From Syntrophorhabdaceae bacterium (GTDB lineage Bacteria; Desulfobacterota; Syntrophorhabdia; Syntrophorhabdales; Syntrophorhabdaceae), in the NCBI GenBank assembly GCA_036504895.1, contig DASXUJ010000109.1, positions 1-58,251 on the forward strand: 58,251 nucleotides of DNA, in the 5' to 3' direction. The notes under the pieces were generated by a model, which saw nothing but the letters and a program-made list of their open reading frames with translations, did not search any database and was not told the origin of the DNA. The first letter of the stretch is position 1. Each line of letters starts with the position of its first letter. Shown here piece after piece: positions 9,475-17,418 of the stretch. The position numbers and the translations under genes are program-made.

Positions 9475-10257
9475 CTAGGGTTTGCACCGCGTGCCGTAGC
9501 AGAGCTGGTCCACGAGGTCCCAGTACTGCTCGTAAAGGTGAAGCCCGCTGCTATAGCAGTATATCTCTCCATCGGCGCAATCGAAGCTCAACTGCTCCCG
9601 CACGAATTCCTTGAGAAGTTGCAGTCCGCCAATATTCTGAGGAAATCCGGCGAAGCCGTCCCAGCTCCGAAAAAAGACCGACATCGCGAGCCTTCCTTTA
9701 ATAACGTCAAAGGCTATTACCTTCAGGCAGGGGGGATCGGCCTGAGTTATGGACCCCCTGTCTCCCACAGTGATACACGCCTGGTTGGTGCCTCCCTGGG
9801 ACTCGTTGAGTATCCCTATGGCTGCCTCTATCTGGGGCACTATGAAGCTGCCGTAGGTGTAATCCTCATTCGGTTTTACTATGTCTCCCATCAGATACTC
9901 CACAAAGTATTCCTGAATCGCCTCATCCGTGGTGGGTCCCGGGAGAGAGGGCGGGAGAATGGGCGCAAGGGGACGGACCCAGGGGGTTCTTATTTTGATC
10001 ATTACATTGGAGAATTGTTTCCTCAACTGACCAACGTATGAGCCCTTTTTCACTTCATAGTCGACGCCGTGCTCTACGCAGGCCGCCATCATACTCCTCC
10101 ACGTATCATCGATCGTTGTCCCTTCGATATACATTTTCTCTCCTGTTCCGATATAGTGATTCCCAAGGACCGCCAAAAACGGCTTTCCATATTCTGGCAT
10201 AACCTTCATCGCTCTTGCAAAAGAAAAATGGACTGACGGAACAATCGGTCTCACCAC
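9475..10257 (-). CDS. Thymidylate synthase-family protein, archaeal-like
   Basis: 260 residues. The core 'YTYGS', 'DPPCL' (catalytic Cys about residue 177), 'FFRSWD', 'FPQNIGG' and 'YSSGLHLYEQYW' aligns with thymidylate synthases (dUMP to dTMP with methylenetetrahydrofolate). The canonical bacterial PPCH is PPCL here, and RSxD is RSWD, both as in methanogen-type ThyA. It may be the cell's dTMP synthase, or a relative that modifies another pyrimidine nucleotide. Start is GTG 10257 or 10254; no upstream alternative exists because a stop lies at 10276-10278. It is divergent from the MBL gene at 10359. Confidence 0.82.
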   Translation of the reverse strand: MVRPIVPSVHFSFARAMKVMPEYGKPFLAVLGNHYIGTGEKMYIEGTTIDDTWRSMMAACVEHGVDYEVKKGSYVGQLRKQFSNVMIKIRTPWVRPLAPILPPSLPGPTTDEAIQEYFVEYLMGDIVKPNEDYTYGSFIVPQIEAAIGILNESQGGTNQACITVGDRGSITQADPPCLKVIAFDVIKGRLAMSVFFRSWDGFAGFPQNIGGLQLLKEFVREQLSFDCADGEIYCYSSGLHLYEQYWDLVDQLCYGTRCKP

Positions 10258-10358
10258 GGCGAACGCAGCTTGCCTTCACCGCCATCAGGGCTTTTACGCA
10301 ATCTGTTTGAAAAAGGAGAGGGAAACATATTATGATTATCCATCACACAGGAGGTCCT

Positions 10359-11003
10359 ATGTACGTAAAACAGATTGAAGTCGGGGGATTCGCCGTATTC
10401 GCCTATATTGTGGCATGCAAGAAAACGAATGAGGCGCTCGTGATCGATCCGGCGGCTGATGGCGAAAGACTGCTCAAGGAAGCCACGGATAAAGGCTATA
10501 CCATCAAGTATATCGTCAACACCCATTCCCATGTGGACCACATTATGGGAAACAAGAGGATGAAAGACCTTACGGACGCCAAAATTATCATTCATGAAAT
10601 CGAGGCGATGAGTCTCACGAACCAGTCCCATTCCCTTATGGCGTCTTTCGGGGCGGAGCCGTCACCGCCTGCCGATAAGACCGTAAAAGACGGAGACGAG
10701 ATCATCATCGGCGAGACATCTCTTACCGTATTGCATACACCGGGTCACTCTCCGGGCAGCATCTCCCTCTACCATAACGGGATCGTCTTTACAGGAGATA
10801 CTCTTTTCGTGGGAGGGGTGGGACGGACGGACCTCGCCGGCGGCTCGTGGGAGACGCTCGTGAAATCCGTGCACGGCAAGCTCTTCACCCTTCCGGACGA
10901 GACCGTTGTAGCCTCGGGTCATAATTACGGAGAGACGCCAAAAAGTACGATCGAACACGAAAAGGCCTTCAACCCTTATGTCGGGATCAGGGCGCCCCGC
11001 TAA
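10359..11003 (+). CDS. MBL-fold hydrolase, glyoxalase II-like
   Basis: 214 residues from ATG 10359, chosen because AGGAGGT (10349-10355) sits immediately upstream; an ATG at 10332 has no such site. Metal motif 'THSHVDH', then 'HTPGHSPGSI', 'FTGDTLF' and 'GHNYG' give the full set of ligands of hydroxyacylglutathione hydrolase-like enzymes. The usual glutathione-binding C-terminal domain is absent, as in the many short bacterial glyoxalase II-like hydrolases of unknown substrate. Cytosolic. It overlaps the patatin gene by 26 bases. Confidence 0.88.
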   Translation: MYVKQIEVGGFAVFAYIVACKKTNEALVIDPAADGERLLKEATDKGYTIKYIVNTHSHVDHIMGNKRMKDLTDAKIIIHEIEAMSLTNQSHSLMASFGAEPSPPADKTVKDGDEIIIGETSLTVLHTPGHSPGSISLYHNGIVFTGDTLFVGGVGRTDLAGGSWETLVKSVHGKLFTLPDETVVASGHNYGETPKSTIEHEKAFNPYVGIRAPR

Positions 11004-11871
11004 GTATCTTTCGCTTTCTCTCCTCCTGCTGGCAGCAGCGTTCCTGATTTATTCCTGCCAGTCCGCCCCGGTTGTGCCGCGCCGGGCAGAGCCCAGGATC
11101 GCCCTCGTATTGGGGGGCGGTGCAGCCAAGGGGTTCGCCCACGTGGGCGTGATACGGGTGCTGGAGCAGGAGAAAATCCCCATCTCCATGATCGTGGGGA
11201 CCAGCGTAGGAAGTCTCATCGGAGGTCTTTACGCGGCAAATCCCGACAGTTTCCAGCTCGAATGGATTGCCTTCAAAATCGACAGGAACGACATACTCGA
11301 TATATCCGTCATCAATTCGAAATGGGGGCCCGTACAAGGGGCGCGGCTCGAGGCCTTCGTGGAGCAGACCGCAAAGGTGAAGACGGTCGAAGAGACAAAG
11401 ATCCCCTTCTATCCCGTTGCTACCGACATCAATACAGGCGAGACGGTCACCCTGGAAAAGGGCTCCCTTGCGAAGGCCATTCGGGCATCGTCAGCCATAC
11501 CGGGAATCTTCGTACCAGTGACCTTCGGCAAAAGACTCCTGGTGGATGGAGGCGTCACGGACAATGTCCCCTGCGATATCGCGAAAAATAAGGGCGCGGA
11601 CATCGTGATCGCGGTAAACCTTTCGAAGGATGTGAAAGATTATAATCTGGGCTCTTGCATCGATATGATAGGCCAGTCTGCAAGCATCATGATGCATGAG
11701 AGCAATAAAATAAAGCTCCGCCACGCGGACGTGATAATCGAGCCCGATGCAAGGGGCGTATCGATGTTCGATTTTACGCAGAAAAAGGCAATGATGGAGG
11801 AAGGCATAAAGGCAGCCAAAAAGGCCCTTCCCCGGATCAAAGAGCTCATTGACGCGTATAAGAGTCGGTAG
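10978..11871 (+). CDS. Patatin-like phospholipase, predicted lipoprotein
   Basis: 297 residues. A signal peptide ends in the lipobox 'LIYSC' (Cys27). The patatin core follows: oxyanion loop 'GGGAAKGFAH' (46-55), nucleophile elbow G-T-S76-V-G and the catalytic Asp in 'VDGG' (about residue 189). It belongs to the RssA/NTE type of serine lipid acyl hydrolases, here probably anchored to an envelope membrane and acting on phospholipids. It overlaps the MBL gene upstream by 26 bases and is followed 2 bases later by ydcF-like, implying one operon. Confidence 0.9.
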   Translation: MSGSGRPAKYLSLSLLLLAAAFLIYSCQSAPVVPRRAEPRIALVLGGGAAKGFAHVGVIRVLEQEKIPISMIVGTSVGSLIGGLYAANPDSFQLEWIAFKIDRNDILDISVINSKWGPVQGARLEAFVEQTAKVKTVEETKIPFYPVATDINTGETVTLEKGSLAKAIRASSAIPGIFVPVTFGKRLLVDGGVTDNVPCDIAKNKGADIVIAVNLSKDVKDYNLGSCIDMIGQSASIMMHESNKIKLRHADVIIEPDARGVSMFDFTQKKAMMEEGIKAAKKALPRIKELIDAYKSR

Positions 11872-11873
11872 GG

Positions 11874-12626
11874 ATGATCGTCGCCTTCGTTCTCAAGAAG
11901 CTGATCACCTGCTGTCTCATACCCCCGGGCCTGTTCGTCGTGGCCGCTCTCATCGTCGCATTCTTCGCGCGCAAAAAGGCACGAATTGCCGCTTTCGCGC
12001 TCGCCGCGGCCATTTACCTGACATCCATCGGACCCGTGGGAGACCTGCTCCTCGGCAATCTGGAAAAGGCATATGAGATTCCCGCCCTCGTCAAAATCGC
12101 GCAGTGCGACGTGTATGTCGTATTGGGAGGCGGAGCCAATCCAAGGGCGCCGACCATCGACGGAAAAGGTCTGCCTTCACCGGAAGCCCTTACCAGAGTG
12201 ATGGCCGCCTACCGCCTCTACCTCATCGACCGAAAACCGATCATCCTTTCCGGTGGAGATTACCTTGGCAGAGAGACTGAGGCTGAGATCACGAAACGAT
12301 ATCTCATAAACCTCGGTGTCGATAAAGAACTGATCATTACAGAAACAAGGGCCAGGAATACGTACGAAAACGCCTATTATACCCGCGTCATATGCGAGGA
12401 GCGCGGGTTCAGACGCATACTCCTCGTTACCAGCGCCTTTCACATGAGAAGGTCCGTCATGCTCTTCAATAAACTTTCCGGGCCCGTCACCCCTTTTCCC
12501 GCAGGCTCCAGGGCTTCGGGCGCCGCAGACCCTTTCTCCTGGCTCCCCGACATCGACAACACCGTGAACGTGACCGCAGCGGTGAGGGAATACATCGGCA
12601 TACTCTTTTATAAGATCACACTCTGA
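11874..12626 (+). CDS. YdcF/ElyC (DUF218) membrane protein
   Basis: 250 residues. Two N-terminal transmembrane segments (about 8-27 and 37-55) precede a DUF218 domain with 'VYVVLGGGA', 'PIILSGG', 'ETRARNTYENA' and 'VTSAFHMRRS'. In Escherichia coli, ElyC (same family) affects envelope polysaccharide or peptidoglycan synthesis at the undecaprenyl-phosphate step; the biochemical activity is unresolved. The catalytic-looking domain would lie outside the cytoplasm or at the membrane face. It overlaps the convergent epmA by 11 bases. Confidence 0.88.
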   Translation: MIVAFVLKKLITCCLIPPGLFVVAALIVAFFARKKARIAAFALAAAIYLTSIGPVGDLLLGNLEKAYEIPALVKIAQCDVYVVLGGGANPRAPTIDGKGLPSPEALTRVMAAYRLYLIDRKPIILSGGDYLGRETEAEITKRYLINLGVDKELIITETRARNTYENAYYTRVICEERGFRRILLVTSAFHMRRSVMLFNKLSGPVTPFPAGSRASGAADPFSWLPDIDNTVNVTAAVREYIGILFYKITL

Positions 12627-13566
12627 ACCTATGAATCATCACCTCTTCAATTTTTTTGAGGCCGAGAAGGCTCATAAGAAGTCTGTCCATTCCCAGGGCG
12701 ACCCCCGTGTAAGAACCCGTGAGAGAGGAAAGGTCCTCCAGGAAAGTTTCGTCCGGGGGAAACTCTTTTTTCCCTAGTTTTACCCGCTCCAGGTTGCTTT
12801 TCAGGAATCGCGCCCTCTGTTCCACGGGGTCAATAAGCTCCGTATAGCCATTCGCGATCTCCACCCCATTTATATATAACTCGAACCTCTCCACCTTCCC
12901 CCCCGCCCGGCTCTTTGCCATGGTGGGGATGGCCTGGGGCCAGTCCTTGATAAAATAGGGTCTTTCATCTCTGATGGCGCCTTCCACTTCCTGTATAAGG
13001 AGCTTGAAGAAAAGGTCGCTCCACTCGTCCCTTTCATCGATGCCCCTGAAGCCCCTCTCTCCCATCGCCTTGACGAGAGCGTCTCTGTCGAGCGGGAACG
13101 GGTCGACACCAGTCTTCTCGACGAATAGCCGGTCGAGGTCGTAGACGGCAAAGGGCGGCTCAAACCGGGCCCTGTCGGCCCGGCCGAGGGCATTGGCCGC
13201 AAAACAGACAAGGGCCTCGACCTCTTTCATCGCCTCTTCGTAAGTCCCCTCCCGGTACCATTCGAGCATGGTAAACTCCACATTATGGATCTCCTCCAGC
13301 TCCTCGACCCTGAAGACCTTGCATATCTGGAAAATCCGGTCGCGGCCGAACCCGAGGAGCCGTTTCATGTGTACCTCGGGAGAAGTGTGGAGATAGAAGG
13401 GCCCTTTCTTTCCCACCCATGCCTCAACAGGATCGATGTGAGGGTCGGGCGGAGACGTTTTCACGAGGCTCGGGGTCTCCACCTCCAGGTAATCGCCCTT
13501 GTAAAAAAATTCCCGTATTGCTTTTGTATATTCGTGCCTTATCTCCAGTATCTCTCGTTCTTTCAT
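12616..13566 (-). CDS. epmA: EF-P lysyltransferase-like EpmA
   Basis: 316 residues, a class II lysyl-tRNA synthetase catalytic core without the anticodon-binding domain, the hallmark of EpmA (GenX/PoxA/YjeA). Motif 2 region 'FRVEELEEIHNVEFTMLEWY' and motif 3 'GVALGMDRLLM' are clear, as is 'HTSPEVHMKRLL'. EpmA adds beta-lysine to elongation factor P so that the ribosome passes polyproline. Neither the epmB aminomutase nor efp is in this window. It is 54 bases downstream of the gene at 13621 on the opposite side of its own start. Confidence 0.92.
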   Translation of the reverse strand: MKEREILEIRHEYTKAIREFFYKGDYLEVETPSLVKTSPPDPHIDPVEAWVGKKGPFYLHTSPEVHMKRLLGFGRDRIFQICKVFRVEELEEIHNVEFTMLEWYREGTYEEAMKEVEALVCFAANALGRADRARFEPPFAVYDLDRLFVEKTGVDPFPLDRDALVKAMGERGFRGIDERDEWSDLFFKLLIQEVEGAIRDERPYFIKDWPQAIPTMAKSRAGGKVERFELYINGVEIANGYTELIDPVEQRARFLKSNLERVKLGKKEFPPDETFLEDLSSLTGSYTGVALGMDRLLMSLLGLKKIEEVMIHRFRV

Positions 13567-13620
13567 CCCCCACCCGGTTTTTTATCGTCTGGATCTCTTA
13601 TTGCCCAACCCCTTTCTTCT

Positions 13621-15459
13621 TCAACCCCTGAAAAGCCTCCCGAGCTTCATGAGAAGGGCTACGCTGCCCTCGATCTTATATTTTCCCGCCATAAACGCCT
13701 TCTGCCCGTCTTCATTGCCCTGCGATATGGCAAGCCACAGATCCGCAGGCGCCTTTATGGTCACATCGGGATGAGGATGGGGACCCTCGTGAAAGAGACA
13801 GGCCCCGTCCTTGATTGCAAGGTGGGCGACGAACTCCTCTGAACCCGTGATCTCGAACTGGTAGATCGCCGAAAGATCTCCCGCCTCATCTTTTCTGAGT
13901 CCCCCGGGCATGAGCATGAGAAACTCTCGGCACGATATAACGGATGACGGGCCGCGAGATGGTTCCGGAGACAGGGTAATCACCCTCTCCGCCGACTTCG
14001 ATTCCCTGATGTTTTCCTTCAGCCATTCTTTTCTGAATTCCGGATCAAAATTGGGTGCAGCATATTTCTGTCCCATATAGGCTTCGAAACCTTTTAAGAG
14101 TCCGGCATCCTGCCAGTGACGATAATCATCGCGCATAAACTCCTTCTCCCTCACCACAAGATCCCTCATGAAGAGGTAGAAAGAGAGGTTTTCGTCGGTG
14201 GCCGGGTATTGGCGCTTCTCCTTTATAGCCCGGACAAGATCGAGGGCGAGGTCGCGCGCCCTTGCTTCCACGAGATCTTTACCCATAAAAGTACCGGGTC
14301 CCGTTGCCATGGCGGTCAAAGTCCCCACGGCGAAGGCGCCGAAGACATGGAGAGTGCCGGCCAGATATTGAGCGGTCGCGGTCTCCGATCTACCCGCCGA
14401 CACACTCACGGCAAGACCCGGTTTCCAGCTCGTCCGGGGTTTGTGACCGAACGCGAGGGAGCGGTCGATGAAAGTCTTCATCTGGGCCGTCACATGATTA
14501 AAATAGACGGGAGAGGCGAAAATAATTCCATCGGCGGAAAATAGCTTTTCGGCTATGGCCGCATATTCATCCGGACGCCAGCACTTTCCTTTTTCCAGGC
14601 AGGCGCCGCACCCGATACAATAATCGATCTTTTTGCCTGCCAGATAGATCTCCTCCATCGCCACGCCCTCGCCGGCGAGAACGGACGCGATCATCCCGAG
14701 CATCTGGCTCGTATTGCCGACACCCTCATGGGGTGAGCCGTTAATAGCCACTACTTTTCGTTGATTTTCCATTCCATTCTCCATCCTGTTCTCCTTCGGA
14801 GGTGCCTCACTTAAATGTGCGCCCTTATTGGTATCGCATCCGACAGGTTCCGGTCCGGGCGGCTCTATACCCATCTTGCTCTGGTAGTACGCGGGGTATC
14901 TCCTGTTCATGGGAACGCCTACCCCCAGCATGAAAAGCGCCGGAAGGACGACCTGAAAGAGGAACCCCGTCCCCGGATTGCCCGGCAGATCAAAAAGCAA
15001 CGGCATGGTCGTCACGAAGGCGGACAAAGCGAATATGACAGCCCATGCCCACGTCATGCGGCGATTGATCGTTTTGAAGATATCGGTCTGCCATACCGCT
15101 TCCGGAGATGTCTTCTTCGCGAAATACTCCGTAAAATACCGCCCTGCCAAGGCCGGGAACGCGACGGCGGAAAAGAGGACGGCAAAGAGAATGCCGGTCG
15201 GGAAATCGGCTACTATTCCTGAAATAGAGTAAGGGAAAAACCAGAACAGAGCATTGGCGACGGCTATGTACGCGAAAAAGCCCTTGTCCAGGGCGGTAAG
15301 GCCTTCCCTTCTTCCCTTGGCGTATAGAATCCCCCCCATCAAAAGCAGGGCCGCGAGACTCAGGGGACGCATGACGGAGAGACGGAAAGCCGTCATATTG
15401 CCCGCAGTTATATAGAGAGACACCATGACCGGGGCTCCGGCCGCGAGAAGCCTTCTCAT
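13621..15459 (-). CDS. Membrane / Fe-S flavoprotein / SCP2 fusion
   Basis: 612 residues in three parts. Residues about 5-185 hold some six transmembrane segments. Residues about 233-420 form a flavodoxin-fold NADPH-dependent FMN reductase domain ('VAINGSPHEGVGNTSQML') with the compact cysteine motif C-x2-C-x2-C-x5-C ('CIGCGACLEKGKC') of iron-sulfur flavoproteins. The C-terminal 120 residues look like an SCP2 sterol/lipid-carrier domain ('DVTIKAPADLWLAISQG', 'KYKIEGSVALLMKLG'). This suggests membrane-linked redox chemistry on a lipid or quinone-like ligand, which is inference. It overlaps the upstream MerR gene by four bases (ATGA); GGGGAGG precedes the start. Confidence 0.82.
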   Translation of the reverse strand: MRRLLAAGAPVMVSLYITAGNMTAFRLSVMRPLSLAALLLMGGILYAKGRREGLTALDKGFFAYIAVANALFWFFPYSISGIVADFPTGILFAVLFSAVAFPALAGRYFTEYFAKKTSPEAVWQTDIFKTINRRMTWAWAVIFALSAFVTTMPLLFDLPGNPGTGFLFQVVLPALFMLGVGVPMNRRYPAYYQSKMGIEPPGPEPVGCDTNKGAHLSEAPPKENRMENGMENQRKVVAINGSPHEGVGNTSQMLGMIASVLAGEGVAMEEIYLAGKKIDYCIGCGACLEKGKCWRPDEYAAIAEKLFSADGIIFASPVYFNHVTAQMKTFIDRSLAFGHKPRTSWKPGLAVSVSAGRSETATAQYLAGTLHVFGAFAVGTLTAMATGPGTFMGKDLVEARARDLALDLVRAIKEKRQYPATDENLSFYLFMRDLVVREKEFMRDDYRHWQDAGLLKGFEAYMGQKYAAPNFDPEFRKEWLKENIRESKSAERVITLSPEPSRGPSSVISCREFLMLMPGGLRKDEAGDLSAIYQFEITGSEEFVAHLAIKDGACLFHEGPHPHPDVTIKAPADLWLAISQGNEDGQKAFMAGKYKIEGSVALLMKLGRLFRG

Positions 15460-16178
15460 GCGTCTTCCTCCCCTTTAAAATCCTTCATTGTGCTTACGTA
15501 GGTCTGAAACGAGCGGTCGAGGACATAGGTCCTGATCTGTCGGGCCGCTTGTACCAGCTGGGCAGTAAGGCCCGCGTCCTGATCCTCGGGCAGGCGGGCC
15601 GTCAATTTCTTTCTCAACGCCATCTCCTTGTCCACTATCCTCTTTGCCGCCTCTGCGTAGAAAGACAGGTCCGCCACATGAAGACCCAGTGCGAGCCCTC
15701 TCGCATAATGGGCCCCTATCACCACATCCTGCCCGTTAAAGCTCTCGTCGTCGAGGGGCAGGAGGAGCTTCGCGTCCCTCAAGGCCTTCACCTGCCGCGG
15801 GTCGAGCCCCGTTGCCTCGCAAAAAGCCTTTTTGTCGAAGACGGGCCCCTCATGCCCCTGAAATATGACCTCACACAGCTCGATGATCCTTGCAGGGTCT
15901 TTACCCTCGTCTTTTGAGGCGAGAATTCCCCTGATCTTGTTAAGGGGAAAGGAGTACCGTTCCTGAAGGGACTTTATGAAGGCGATCCTCTCCACGCATT
16001 CAGGTGCATAGTATGCCATGTTCCTGCTGGTCTTTATTGGCTCCGGGAGCAATCCCTGAGCGACATAATGGAGTATGGCCGATTTCGGCAGGCCCGTGGC
16101 CGTGGTCAATTCTTTCATTCTCAAGCCCTCTTCAGGCCTCTTCTTCCTCTCGTCCGCCCCTGTTCCTTTGCCTGCCAT
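15456..16178 (-). CDS. MerR-family transcriptional regulator
   Basis: 240 residues. After about 18 charged residues comes a MerR winged helix-turn-helix: 'MKELTTATGLPKSAILHYVAQGLLPEP' split by the usual wing and 'ERIAFIKSLQERYSFPLNKI'. The C-terminal half is larger than in metal-sensing MerR proteins and has no metal-binding cysteine set, suggesting a bulky organic ligand. It sits between DUF2141 (4 bases upstream) and the fusion gene (four-base overlap), so it probably controls its own operon through the palindrome at 16687-16734. Confidence 0.88.
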   Translation of the reverse strand: MAGKGTGADERKKRPEEGLRMKELTTATGLPKSAILHYVAQGLLPEPIKTSRNMAYYAPECVERIAFIKSLQERYSFPLNKIRGILASKDEGKDPARIIELCEVIFQGHEGPVFDKKAFCEATGLDPRQVKALRDAKLLLPLDDESFNGQDVVIGAHYARGLALGLHVADLSFYAEAAKRIVDKEMALRKKLTARLPEDQDAGLTAQLVQAARQIRTYVLDRSFQTYVSTMKDFKGEEDA

Positions 16179-16182
16179 CGCC

Positions 16183-16623
16183 TCACTCCACGGTGATCGT
16201 TATCGTATTGTTCGTGTTATTGAAAGTGAACGCCACCTGATCGTAACCAGGAGGCCCGAAAGAGCCCCTGGCGTTATTCGAGAAGCCGTATTTCTCTTTC
16301 GGCATGCCGAAGCTGTTCTTGTCGAGTTTTCCGTTGCCATTCTCATCGTGGTATATCTTTATGGCATACGTTCCGTAGGGAAGGCCGGAGAGCACCCATT
16401 CGGCCTTCCCGCCCTTGATCGGCAACACCGCCGCGCGAAAGCCCGTGTCGCCGGCCGCAAAACTCTCTTTTGAATTGAAAATAGATATTTTTGCGTCGCC
16501 TTTGTCATTTTGAAACCCGGACACAGAGACCTTAAGCGTTGCTCCATCCTGGGCCGCGACCTGCCCGATAAGGGCCAACAGAAAAACTGCACACCAGATG
16601 CATGCAATGCCTTTCATCTTCAT
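16183..16623 (-). CDS. Exported DUF2141 protein
   Basis: 146 residues with a clear signal peptide ending near 'QVAAQ'. The mature domain has the DUF2141 pattern: 'VSVSGFQNDKGDAKISIFNS', 'LPYGTYAIKIYHDENGNGKLDKN' and 'GFSNNARG', an immunoglobulin-like beta sandwich with a putative Ca2+ loop (DENGNGKLD). It is periplasmic or outer-envelope located, function unknown. GGAGG precedes ATG 16623. First gene of a three-gene leftward operon with a consensus promoter just upstream. Confidence 0.88.
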   Translation of the reverse strand: MKMKGIACIWCAVFLLALIGQVAAQDGATLKVSVSGFQNDKGDAKISIFNSKESFAAGDTGFRAAVLPIKGGKAEWVLSGLPYGTYAIKIYHDENGNGKLDKNSFGMPKEKYGFSNNARGSFGPPGYDQVAFTFNNTNNTITITVE

Positions 16624-16671
16624 ATGCTCCTCCTTACAATTTTCGATATCTTCACCATCCGTTACAGAACA

Positions 16672-16700
16672 ATTCTATACCATAAAGTGAATTGTGTCAA
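16672..16700 (-). promoter_or_regulatory. Consensus promoter of the DUF2141-MerR-flavoprotein operon
   Basis: On the minus strand, perfect -35 TTGACA (16700-16695), 17-base spacer and -10 TAGAAT (16677-16672, 5/6). It gives a leader of about 40 bases. The -35 lies inside one arm of the palindrome 16687-16734, as expected for repression. Confidence 0.72.
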
Positions 16701-16734
16701 GTGCCACTTTACACTTTGTAACACAATTATTCAC
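16687..16734. promoter_or_regulatory. Interrupted palindrome, candidate MerR operator
   Basis: Left arm GTGAATTGTGT (16687-16697) and right arm ACACAATTATTCAC (16721-16734) are inverted repeats with a 3-base insertion in the right arm. They lie between two divergent promoters and overlap the leftward -35. The spacing is wider than the usual 19-base MerR site, so two half-operators bridged by a looped dimer pair are possible. Confidence 0.5.
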
Positions 16735-16748
16735 GACCGGGTCGCAAA

Positions 16749-16778
16749 TTGACATTTTATGAGAGCAGCACCTACAAT
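16749..16778 (+). promoter_or_regulatory. Divergent promoter for the membrane protein gene
   Basis: TTGACA (16749-16754), 18-base spacer, TACAAT (16773-16778, 5/6). The start point near 16785 gives a 45-base leader to ATG 16830. This rules out the TTG at 16749 as a start codon, since it is the -35 box. Confidence 0.6.
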
Positions 16779-16829
16779 ACTTTAGCGAGTGTCCGGAAAG
16801 GACGGACTTTTCCGACTTACACAAAAACT

Positions 16830-17330
16830 ATGAAGATGATTCCGTGGGAAGAGAGTTTCGAGATAAAGACCGATTTATCAAGGGAGGCTATCCTCATAAT
16901 ATTGAGAAATGCATTGCGCAAGGACCAAGGCGACGCCCGACGGGCCATTTTCCGGGGTGAGCTTACCGGTCGCGGGTTCAATATTAAAGAGGCTAAGGAC
17001 TATATAGGGGGCATTCTACCCCTTTTCCAGGGCACCATCCTTGAGACGGAAGGGGGTTCTCTCATAAAAATAAGGGCCGTGAACGGGGTAAGTACCTTCG
17101 GGGTGGTCTTTGCCTGGTCCGCTGCACTCGTTATGTGGTACCAGGCGTTCTACGATGTGTCCGAAGCGAAACTCGCAACAGCTGCCGCTCTGCCCTTCCT
17201 CTTTGAGGGGTGCTTTTATCTCGGAATGAGTCTCTTCCTTTCCCTCTTCTATATATGTAATGTGCGAAGGGGAGCCCTGATCCTGCGGAGGCTCCTGGAT
17301 GGGAAAAACGAGCAGGGCCCGCCCCTATGA
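16830..17330 (+). CDS. Small membrane protein of unknown function
   Basis: 166 residues if started at ATG 16830 (or 16836). A soluble N-terminal half of about 75 residues ('EAILIILRNALRKDQGDARRAIF') is followed by two transmembrane segments, around 'FGVVFAWSAALVMWYQAF' and 'GCFYLGMSLFLSLFYI', and a short basic tail. No family recognised. The longer frame from TTG 16749 overlaps a promoter and was rejected. Being divergent from the MerR operon and sharing its control region, it may be a co-regulated target. Confidence 0.6.
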   Translation: MKMIPWEESFEIKTDLSREAILIILRNALRKDQGDARRAIFRGELTGRGFNIKEAKDYIGGILPLFQGTILETEGGSLIKIRAVNGVSTFGVVFAWSAALVMWYQAFYDVSEAKLATAAALPFLFEGCFYLGMSLFLSLFYICNVRRGALILRRLLDGKNEQGPPL

Positions 17331-17418
17331 GCGACCCTGCGCTTATTGCCCTTGCCCATCGCCAATTTTAAGGCCCCTTAAGGGATACTCAAACCCGCTA
17401 CAGGGGTCGGTCCGGGCG

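Noticed and set aside
10671-10678. GCCGATAA inside the MBL hydrolase gene
   Set aside because: It is coding, has no -35 element at the proper distance, and no gene start follows. A second copy at 54112-54119 in the alkaline phosphatase gene was rejected for the same reason.
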